A stretch of 47,305 nt of DNA from Microcoleus sp. bin48.metabat.b7b8b9.023 (GTDB taxonomy: Bacteria; Cyanobacteriota; Cyanobacteriia; Cyanobacteriales; Microcoleaceae): positions 1 through 47,305 of the forward strand of contig NZ_JAAFKG010000060.1 in the NCBI RefSeq assembly GCF_013299185.1. The letters are read 5' to 3'. Position numbers and translations under genes: made by a program. Positions 41,101 through 47,305 of this stretch are shown here, in pieces. Position 1 is the stretch's first letter; the number at the start of each line of letters is the position of its first letter. The notes below the pieces were generated by a model that worked only from the letters and a program-made list of their open reading frames with translations, had not been told where the DNA came from and searched no databases.

Positions 41101-42516
41101 TTAGAAGTTAAAGTAAATAAAAGGCGGAACCGTACTTGGGCCTAACATTAAGATAGCATACACGAGCAGGGAAACTAAGACAACCCGAAAGAATAGGTTT
41201 TTTAATGACAATAGTGTTTGCAATACTTGGGAAATGATGTCGCCCCAGAGGTTGATTGCGCCAATGACTGCAATTACTAGATACAATTGCCAAAAGTTGA
41301 ATTGAACAGTTGCAGCGGAAAAACGAAAGATTCCTTGAAAAAACCTCATTGCAGTTTCCCAGTTGGGTGTGCCGAAAAATACCCAGCTACAGGTAACAAA
41401 GGTAAAGGTTAACAACCAACTGCAAAATTTGGCAAATCTTGGAAAGGCATAGTCTAATTTGAGATGGATAGCTTGGGGAATATCTTTACATAGATGGTTG
41501 ACAATCAGTCCTAAACCGTGAATGGCTCCCCAGAAAATAAAGTTTAATCCTGCGCCGTGCCAAAATCCGCCGATCGCCATTGTTATCAGTAAATTTACGT
41601 ACTTCCGCAATTTGCCGTATTTATTGCCACCTAAGGGAAAGTAAAGGTAATCCCTCAACCACTCGGAAAGACTGATGTGCCACCTTTTCCAAAATTCTTG
41701 CAAGCTGAGCGATCGGTATGGCATATTGAAATTGGCGATCGGTTTGAAACCCAGCAAGCAAGAGATACCGTTAGCTAAATCTGAGTAGCCGCTGAAATCT
41801 ACGTAAATCAAACAAGAATAGGAAATTGCCGCCAGGATTAAATCTATGCTGCTGTACTGCTGGGGGACTTTGAAGGGTAGTTGAGTGAAATTAAACAAAA
41901 AGCTCGCCAAAGTATATTTTTTAAAGAGTCCCGACAAAATCAAAACGATAACTTCTTCGATTTTATAGTCATATTTATTTGGTGAATTTAGCTGCGTATA
42001 AAATTCGTGAGGGCGGGAGATTGGGCCGGAGGCAATTTGGGGAAAGTAGGTAATGTAGGTGGCGTAGTCTATAAATTTAGGACAGGGAATTTTTTGTTGG
42101 TAGCAGTCGATTAAATGAGAAATTATTCTAAATGTGTAGAATGATATGCCAACGGGGGCGATTATTTGTAATATTTGAAAATTGGCGGGAATTTTGAGCT
42201 GGTTTAGTATCTCAAATAATGAGGTTACAAAGAAGTTGCAATATTTGAAAATGCCGAGATTGACAATGTTGACAACTATGCCGAAGATAAAGGCAAGTTT
42301 TGGCTGTTTGCTGCGATCGACTGCTCGGAGAATGATATAATTGTAGACTGTACTTAACATCAGGAGTCCGAGAAAGTCTAAGCTCCAAAAAGAATAAAAT
42401 AATAAACTGGAAATTAGCAAGACAATTTTATACAAGTCAACCTTGGGCTTTAAGGAGAGGATGGCGCTAAAAATAATTAGGAAAAATACTAAAAATTGGT
42501 AAGTAGGAAATAGCAT
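41101..42516 (-). CDS. MBOAT membrane-bound O-acyltransferase (AlgI-like)
   Basis: A 471-residue integral membrane protein (about ten segments) from ATG at 42516 (a TTG further upstream is possible). The core motifs are WKRWHISLSEWLRDYLYFPLGGN (about 270-292) and the catalytic histidine in IGGFWHGAGLNFIFWGAIHG (about 322-341). AlgI-type MBOATs pass acetyl groups across the membrane to a periplasmic acyltransferase; the SGNH protein at 39945-40919 is a plausible partner. The first 39 codons are duplicated upstream (42610-42738). The cytoplasmic acyl donor is not identified. Confidence 0.93.
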   Translation of the reverse strand: MLFPTYQFLVFFLIIFSAILSLKPKVDLYKIVLLISSLLFYSFWSLDFLGLLMLSTVYNYIILRAVDRSKQPKLAFIFGIVVNIVNLGIFKYCNFFVTSLFEILNQLKIPANFQILQIIAPVGISFYTFRIISHLIDCYQQKIPCPKFIDYATYITYFPQIASGPISRPHEFYTQLNSPNKYDYKIEEVIVLILSGLFKKYTLASFLFNFTQLPFKVPQQYSSIDLILAAISYSCLIYVDFSGYSDLANGISCLLGFKPIANFNMPYRSLSLQEFWKRWHISLSEWLRDYLYFPLGGNKYGKLRKYVNLLITMAIGGFWHGAGLNFIFWGAIHGLGLIVNHLCKDIPQAIHLKLDYAFPRFAKFCSWLLTFTFVTCSWVFFGTPNWETAMRFFQGIFRFSAATVQFNFWQLYLVIAVIGAINLWGDIISQVLQTLLSLKNLFFRVVLVSLLVYAILMLGPSTVPPFIYFNF

Positions 42517-42850
42517 AGATGTCAATAAAGTAAAAATTTTAGTACATCAATAAAGAGGTTTGTAGTGAGGACTTTAGTCCGCATCAATTTCTGCGGACTA
42601 AAGTCCTCACTACGAACGAAGACATAATCTGGAAATTAGCAAGACAATTTTATACAAGTCAACCTTGGGCTTTAAGGAGAGGATGGCGCTAAAAATAATT
42701 AGGAAAAATACTAAAAATTGGTAAGTAGGAAATAACATAAATGTCAATAAAGTCTAATTTTTATCAATTCAATAAAAAGGTTGGTAGTGAGGACTTTAGT
42801 CCGCAAAAATTGATGCGGACTAAAGTCCTCACTACGAACGAAGACATAAT
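42407..42850. repeat. 222-bp tandem duplication of the MBOAT 5' end plus a hairpin
   Basis: Bases 42407-42628 and 42629-42850 are near-identical direct copies (offset 222). Each holds the first MBOAT codons and a hairpin with arms GTAGTGAGGACTTTAGTCCG and its complement, ending GAACGAAGACATAAT. Differences are a few substitutions (for example TAGCATAGATG against TAACATAAATG). Confidence 0.9.
42610..42738 (-). pseudogene. Duplicated 5' fragment of the MBOAT gene
   Basis: From ATG at 42738 the frame reads the same first residues as the real gene (MLFPTYQFLVFFLIIF... to IVLLIS) and then changes to RLCLRS and stops inside the hairpin. It is a remnant of the tandem duplication, unless the short hydrophobic peptide is used. 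The hairpin separates it from the true start. Confidence 0.85.
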
Positions 42851-43120
42851 TATGAGGTGGCAGCGCTGTGTCCGTACAGTATTATAGGTAATGGATAACC
42901 TGTATATTTTCATAAGTTCGATCGCCCGATCCGGTCGTACTACACAAATTTTTGCGGTGGATTGCGGGCTGTAAGCTTGTACAAGCAGTCAATTGTGTTG
43001 CAACTTCCGCGCTCGTTAACCGCACTCATAGATTCACAATCGTGTTTCAAGATTAAGATAGTTGTGAGACCATGTATGAACGGATAACAACAGGAATCCC
43101 CTTGATTGCGAGGAACGAAC
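42851..43120. promoter_or_regulatory. clpB upstream region
   Basis: No gene was seen. The region holds GTTGTGAGACC and TTAACCGCACTC words but no CIRCE inverted repeat, so heat control through HrcA is not evident. The ribosome site GAGGAACG precedes the GTG start. Confidence 0.35.
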
Positions 43121-46069
43121 GTGCAGCCAACAGACCCTAGCAAATTTACAGATGAAGCCTGGGAAGCCATAGTCAAATCCCAGGATGTAGCCCGCCGCTT
43201 TGCCAATCAGCAGCTAGAGGTTGAACATTTAGCGATCGCCATTCTAGAACAGCAAGCCCTAGCAAACAGCATTCTCAGCAAGGCTGGAGTCGATGTCGCC
43301 CGCTTGGCGCAGCAGTTAGATGCTTTTGCCAAACGACAGCCGAGAGTTGCCAACGCTGACCAACTATACCTCGGCCGCGGCTTAGAAGTGATGTTAGATG
43401 CTGCTGAGTCTGCCAGACAGGCTTGGCAAGATAATTTTATCGCCGTTGAACATTTATTAATAGGCTTGCTAGAAGATGAACGAGTTGGTAGGCGATTGCT
43501 GACTAGGGGCGACGGGCCGCCGGGCCGCCCCGGATACGATCGCAAACCGGCGCCCGGTACGATCGATCGCGCGAAACTCGAAGAAGCAATCAAATCAATT
43601 CGCGCTACTACCAAAGTCAAAGATCAAAAACAAAGCCAAAACCAAAGCCAAAGTCAAAACCAAAATTCTGACGCCAACTCCGACGCCCTCAGCAAATACG
43701 GGCGCGATTTGACAGAAGCTGCAAAAGCAGGCAAACTCGACCCAGTAATCGGCCGCGACGAGGAAATTCGCCGCGTCGTGCAAGTTCTTTCCCGCCGTCA
43801 AAAAAACAATCCGGTGTTAATTGGCGATCCCGGAGTCGGAAAAACTGCGATCGCCGAAGGTTTGGCCCAGCGCATTGTCAACGGCGATGTACCGGAATCT
43901 TTGAAAAATCGCCAACTATTCAGCCTCGATATGGGCAGTTTAATTGCTGGGGCAAAATTCCGGGGCGAATTTGAAGAACGGTTGCGATCGGTATTGCGAG
44001 AAGTTATCGATTCCGACGGGCAAATTGTCCTATTTATTGATGAATTGCACACGGTTGTTGGCACTGGCGGCGGCGGTAGTTCCGGTTCGGGAATGGATGC
44101 GGGAAATTTGTTGAAACCAATGTTAGCCCGAGGTGAATTGCGCTGTATCGGCGCTACAACTCTCGATGAATTCCGCAAAAATATTGAAAAAGATCCGGCA
44201 CTGGAACGCCGCTTTCAACAAGTATTTGTCGGGGAACCGACTGTGGAAGATACTGTTTCAATTTTGCGCGGATTGAAAGACCGTTACGAACGCCACCACG
44301 GGGTGAAAATTACCGATTCGGCGCTGGTTGCTGCTGCTACTCTGTCTTTTCGCTATATTTCCGATCGCTTTTTGCCGGACAAGGCGATCGACCTTGTAGA
44401 CGAAGCAGCCGCCCATTTGAAAATGGAGATTACCTCCAAACCCGTGGAATTGGAAGGGATCGACCGCCGGGTGATGCAGTTGGAAATGGAAAAATTGTCG
44501 ATCGAAGGTGAGGGAAAAGGTTCTCCCACCGCCACCATCAGCCCCCGCATCGAACGCATCAAAGCTGAGATTGACATTTTAAAAGCCAAGCAAGAAAAAC
44601 TATCTTCGCAGTGGTTGGGCGAAAAGCAGTTGTTGGATGCAATCAATAAATTGAAAGCCGAAGAAGACCAACTGCGAGTTCAAATCGAACAGGCAGAAAG
44701 AGCTTACGATTTGAATAAAGCGGCGCAGTTGAAGTACGGTAAATTGGAGACTGCGGTGCGCGATCGCGAAGCCAAGGAAGCCGAACTTTTGAAACAGCAA
44801 GCTCAAGGTTCTTCGCTGCTGCGGGAAAAAGTTACTGAGGGCGATATTGCAGAAATTGTGGCGAAATGGACGGGAATTCCGGTCAATCGGTTGTTAGAAT
44901 CGGAGCGCCAAAAATTGCTGCAATTGGAAAGCCATTTGCACAAGAAAGTTATCGGTCAAGAAGAGGCTGTAACGGCGGTTGCTGCGGCGATTCGGCGGGC
45001 GCGGGCGGGGATGAAAGATCCCGGTAGACCGATCGGCTCTTTCTTGTTCATGGGCCCCACAGGCGTCGGAAAAACTGAGTTAGCGCGGGCGTTGGCCGAG
45101 TTTTTGTTTGATAGCGACGATGCGATCGTCCGCATCGATATGTCGGAATATATGGAGAAGCACAGCGTCTCCCGGTTAGTCGGAGCTCCCCCCGGATACG
45201 TCGGCTATGACGAAGGCGGACAACTTTCCGAAGCAGTGCGGAGACATCCTTATTCGGTAGTGCTGTTTGACGAAGTGGAAAAAGCGCACCCGGATGTATT
45301 TAACATTTTGCTGCAAGTGTTGGATGACGGCAGAATTACCGATTCTCAAGGTCGAGTGGTTGACTTTAGAAATACCGTCATTGTAATGACTAGCAATATC
45401 GGTAGCGACCACATTTTAGAAGTGTTTGCTAAGAAGGGGAAAACTACCAAAAAACCTGCTGCTAGGAAGCAGGAACCGAAGGAGGTATCAATTCCCAAGA
45501 CTGATTATAAAGTTGCTGATGATGGTACTGTCGAGGTGTCTGCCCAGCGAGTTGATATTGACAGTGAAGGTAAGACGGAAATTAAGATTGAAAGTAAGTC
45601 TGAAAACAAGTCTGAAAATGAAAAATCCTTGACTCAAGAACGGGAGACAGACGAAGAGTACGAGCAAATGTTGAAACGGGTGATGACTGCTTTGCGATCG
45701 CACTTCCGGCCAGAATTTCTCAATCGGGTGGACGAGATCATTTTGTTCCACACGTTGAGCAAGACGGAACTGCGGCAAATCGTCACCATTCAAGTCAAGC
45801 GGATCGAGCGGTTGTTGGCGGAACAGAAAATCACTTTGGAACTGTCCGATGCTGCGAAAAACCATATCACAGATGTCGGTTACGACCCAGTTTACGGTGC
45901 TCGTCCCCTGAAACGCGCCATCCAGCGGGAGTTGGAAAACCCGCTAGCTAACAAAATTCTGGAAAATGCGTTTGTTGAAGGTGACACAATTGCGATCGAC
46001 TGCGTAAATAACCATTTGCAGTTTCGCAAAAAAGACCCTCTCCCCGCGCTGGTAGGTAACAGTTTGTAG
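43121..46069 (+). CDS. clpB: ATP-dependent disaggregase ClpB
   Basis: Hexameric AAA+ chaperone that threads protein aggregates. From GTG at 43121 (AGGA upstream; MQPTDPSKFTDEAW is the cyanobacterial ClpB start) it has 982 residues. N-domain (about 1-150), first AAA with Walker A GDPGVGKT (about 235-242) and arginine-finger region, coiled M-domain (about 430-550), second AAA with Walker A GPTGVGKT (about 645-652) and SNIGS (about 758). Extra sequence occurs in two places: a Gly/Pro and Gln/Asn-rich linker (GDGPPGRPGYDRKPAPG to QSQNQSQSQNQNSD, about 132-190) and a charged insert of about 73 residues after SNIGSDHILEVF (about 770-842). The insert is an unusual elaboration. Confidence 0.95.
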   Translation: MQPTDPSKFTDEAWEAIVKSQDVARRFANQQLEVEHLAIAILEQQALANSILSKAGVDVARLAQQLDAFAKRQPRVANADQLYLGRGLEVMLDAAESARQAWQDNFIAVEHLLIGLLEDERVGRRLLTRGDGPPGRPGYDRKPAPGTIDRAKLEEAIKSIRATTKVKDQKQSQNQSQSQNQNSDANSDALSKYGRDLTEAAKAGKLDPVIGRDEEIRRVVQVLSRRQKNNPVLIGDPGVGKTAIAEGLAQRIVNGDVPESLKNRQLFSLDMGSLIAGAKFRGEFEERLRSVLREVIDSDGQIVLFIDELHTVVGTGGGGSSGSGMDAGNLLKPMLARGELRCIGATTLDEFRKNIEKDPALERRFQQVFVGEPTVEDTVSILRGLKDRYERHHGVKITDSALVAAATLSFRYISDRFLPDKAIDLVDEAAAHLKMEITSKPVELEGIDRRVMQLEMEKLSIEGEGKGSPTATISPRIERIKAEIDILKAKQEKLSSQWLGEKQLLDAINKLKAEEDQLRVQIEQAERAYDLNKAAQLKYGKLETAVRDREAKEAELLKQQAQGSSLLREKVTEGDIAEIVAKWTGIPVNRLLESERQKLLQLESHLHKKVIGQEEAVTAVAAAIRRARAGMKDPGRPIGSFLFMGPTGVGKTELARALAEFLFDSDDAIVRIDMSEYMEKHSVSRLVGAPPGYVGYDEGGQLSEAVRRHPYSVVLFDEVEKAHPDVFNILLQVLDDGRITDSQGRVVDFRNTVIVMTSNIGSDHILEVFAKKGKTTKKPAARKQEPKEVSIPKTDYKVADDGTVEVSAQRVDIDSEGKTEIKIESKSENKSENEKSLTQERETDEEYEQMLKRVMTALRSHFRPEFLNRVDEIILFHTLSKTELRQIVTIQVKRIERLLAEQKITLELSDAAKNHITDVGYDPVYGARPLKRAIQRELENPLANKILENAFVEGDTIAIDCVNNHLQFRKKDPLPALVGNSL

Positions 46070-46531
46070 TTGCATTTAGGAACAGGCTTTCTGGCCATTG
46101 GTGTCAACTTAAATTCAAAGGTACTCAGAGGCTGCTGTTTGGCGATTAAAGGCCAGATCCCCCCTAACCCCCCTTAACAAGGGGGGGACAAGAGTCTTCT
46201 CTTGCGTCAACCTCTACTCCCCTTTTTAAAAGTCTTCTCAAAGTCCCCCGACCTAAGGGGGATTTAGGGGGATCTAGCCTAGTCTATAAACGAGAGATAC
46301 AACAGCTTTCAGGCTTAAGGGACAAGAATCTTCTCTTGCGTCAACCCCTACTCCCCTTTTTAAAAGTCTTCTCAAAGTCCCCCGACCTAAGGGGGATTTA
46401 GGGGGATCTGGCCTAGTCTATAAACGAAAGATACAAAAGTTTTCTGGGTTAAGTTGACACCAATAACTTTATAGCCTGTTTCACCCAAAATTAATCTTCT
46501 TGTTTCCCAGAAAGCCTGGTAATTTAAAATT
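46070..46531. repeat. Gene-free stretch: 16-bp inverted repeats enclosing a 134-bp direct duplication
   Basis: ATTGGTGTCAACTTAA (46097-46112) and its complement TTAAGTTGACACCAAT (46449-46464) flank two direct copies (46185-46317 and 46319-46450, offset 134) that carry the CCCCC/GGGGG hairpin blocks. The outer text GGCTTTCTGG and CCAGAAAGCC extends the symmetry to about 46079-46520. No coding region was seen. Confidence 0.75.
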
Positions 46532-46774
46532 ATGAAACAACTAAGTAGAATCACTCTGAATCCAGAAGTAATGGGAGGAAAACCCTGCATTCGCGGCTTG
46601 CGAGTCACTGTTGGAACAATAGTCGGACTGATGGCATCGGCACACTCACCGTCAGGCATTTTGCAGGCTTATCCCTACCTGGAAGAAGCAGATATATATG
46701 AAGCGCTTGCCTATGCAGCGTGGCGAGTTGAAGAAGTAGAAATTCCTCTCAAAATAGCGTTATTCAAAAATTAA
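46532..46774 (+). CDS. DUF433 antitoxin-like protein
   Basis: An 80-residue protein with the DUF433 pattern: ITLNPEVMGGKPCIRGLRVTV, HSPSGILQAYPYLEEADIYEALAYAAWRVEE. This winged-helix-like family resembles the VapB45-type antitoxin and normally precedes a DUF5615/PIN-like toxin gene. No toxin follows here; the next 60 bases are a perfect hairpin. The gene may be an orphan antitoxin or regulator. Confidence 0.85.
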   Translation: MKQLSRITLNPEVMGGKPCIRGLRVTVGTIVGLMASAHSPSGILQAYPYLEEADIYEALAYAAWRVEEVEIPLKIALFKN

Positions 46775-46775
46775 A

Positions 46776-46839
46776 AACAGGCTTTCTGGCCTGTTCCACA
46801 AAAATTAATCTGCTTGTGGAACAGGCCAGAAAGCCTGTT
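46776..46839. terminator. 26-bp perfect-stem hairpin after the DUF433 gene
   Basis: AACAGGCTTTCTGGCCTGTT plus CCACAA (46776-46801) pairs exactly with its complement (46814-46839) around a 12-base loop. It begins 2 bases after the DUF433 stop. The same words (CAGGCTTTCTGG, CCAGAAAGCC) recur at 46079-46095 and 46507-46520, so it is a repeat family that can also act as terminator. Confidence 0.75.
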
Positions 46840-46882
46840 ATTCAGAGAGCATCTCACTTTTGCAAAAAAACAATTTCTTTAC

Positions 46883-46937
46883 AGTGCGAGCGTCCCCGCT
46901 CGCGAGTGTTGGATAGATCGCGAGCGGGGACAGCACT
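46883..46937. repeat. GTCCCCGCTCGCGA hairpin
   Basis: GTCCCCGCTCGCGA (46892-46905) pairs with TCGCGAGCGGGGAC (46918-46931) across a 12-base loop, flanked by AGTGC and AGCACT. It is the looped relative of the 36-bp palindrome at 24969-25004. Confidence 0.8.
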
Positions 46938-46998
46938 ATAAAATCAAAACAGAGATGCTCCCGTTATTCAAAATAGTCAAGCCTGCTGCTTAATATTA

Positions 46999-47217
46999 CT
47001 AATTGCCCATCGTGCGACTGGTGTAAGCATCCATGCTGTAGGCGGGAACGCGAACAGTGTAATCGATTTCTGTTCCAGTCACCGATTTTGCCAGTTGTTC
47101 AAAAGATTGATTGCTCCAATTGCGATCGTGAATTGGCTTGGACTGTTCGCCCAAAAAATATGCTTGAGTGCCAATTAACGCTCTTTCATCACTCTGGACA
47201 AAGTAAAACAATGGCAT
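46999..47217 (-). CDS. Small protein of unknown function
   Basis: A 72-residue frame (MPLFYFVQSDERALIGTQAYFLG to YTVRVPAYSMDAYTSRTMGN) with mixed strand/helix character, no membrane segment and no recognised motif. In-frame stops bound it. The composition looks protein-like and unlike the surrounding repeats. No strong ribosome site was seen. The function is unknown. Confidence 0.55.
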   Translation of the reverse strand: MPLFYFVQSDERALIGTQAYFLGEQSKPIHDRNWSNQSFEQLAKSVTGTEIDYTVRVPAYSMDAYTSRTMGN

Positions 47218-47305
47218 ACCAACTTTATCCAGAGTCTAATGTTGTATATCCACGAAATTTATTCATGATATTTAATAGTTCTATAAATCCTGCTTTAAGA
47301 CATGG

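Noticed and set aside
42851..43120. CIRCE element before clpB
   Set aside because: No TTAGCACTC-N9-GAGTGCTAA inverted repeat is present, even in degenerate form.
46387..46659. 90-residue minus-strand frame over the DUF433 gene
   Set aside because: It overlaps the DUF433 gene antisense and extends into repeats, with no family pattern.

Overview
The window looks like a chromosomal segment of a filamentous, probably non-heterocystous cyanobacterium of the Microcoleus/Oscillatoria/Phormidium type. Three observations support this: very frequent HIP1 octamers (GCGATCGC), an FtsH2-type thylakoid protease and a cyanobacterial ClpB, and intergenic regions full of heptanucleotide tandem repeats (the STRR sequences known from cyanobacteria) and small palindromic elements. 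No rRNA, tRNA, transposase or CRISPR array was seen.

Layout. 1-2333: small toxin-antitoxin type genes on the minus strand (ParD/CopG plus PIN; DUF2281 plus a broken MazF/PemK remnant; DUF4160 plus DUF2442). 2399-7076: a CHASE2-GGDEF-EAL cyclic-di-GMP protein, dapB and a membrane protein. 7085-9389: a 30-bp tandem array, a repeat-rich lipoprotein and a duplicated-helix protein. 9390-11841: htpX, a macro-domain protein and crcB. 12644-18016: an ABC importer-type ATPase and a fused double permease without a binding protein, then mgtE. 18169-21344: a membrane/coiled-coil protein with a DNA-binding-like tail, then a ParM-like actin gene with a ParR-like partner. 21666-26370: ftsH2, an 11-unit 67-bp hairpin array, a small secreted protein and pepP. 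26823-31754: a seven-PAS histidine kinase followed 9 bp later by a receiver-kinase. 32041-37472: gmhB, then a copper cluster (DUF305 lipoprotein, HMA copper chaperone behind a MerR-type promoter, Cu+ P-type ATPase, small membrane protein), then gloA. 37802-42516: a HEAT-like membrane protein, an SGNH hydrolase and an MBOAT O-acyltransferase, whose 5' end is partly duplicated upstream. 43121-46774: clpB with unusual insertions and an orphan DUF433 antitoxin-like gene.

Functional groups: copper handling (32809-36789), polysaccharide O-acetylation (39945-42516), protein quality control (htpX, ftsH2, clpB), ion transport (crcB, mgtE, ABC), signalling (c-di-GMP protein and the kinase pair), and a chromosomal actin-based segregation-like pair. 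The strongest unexplained signal is the intergenic DNA: at least ten families of short inverted-repeat elements, two arrays built from a single arm of such elements, and a long array whose two hairpins are kept through sequence changes. No complete new defence or metabolic system is evident. The best candidates for undescribed biology are the ParM/ParR-like pair, the hairpin arrays, and the ClpB with a large charged insertion.
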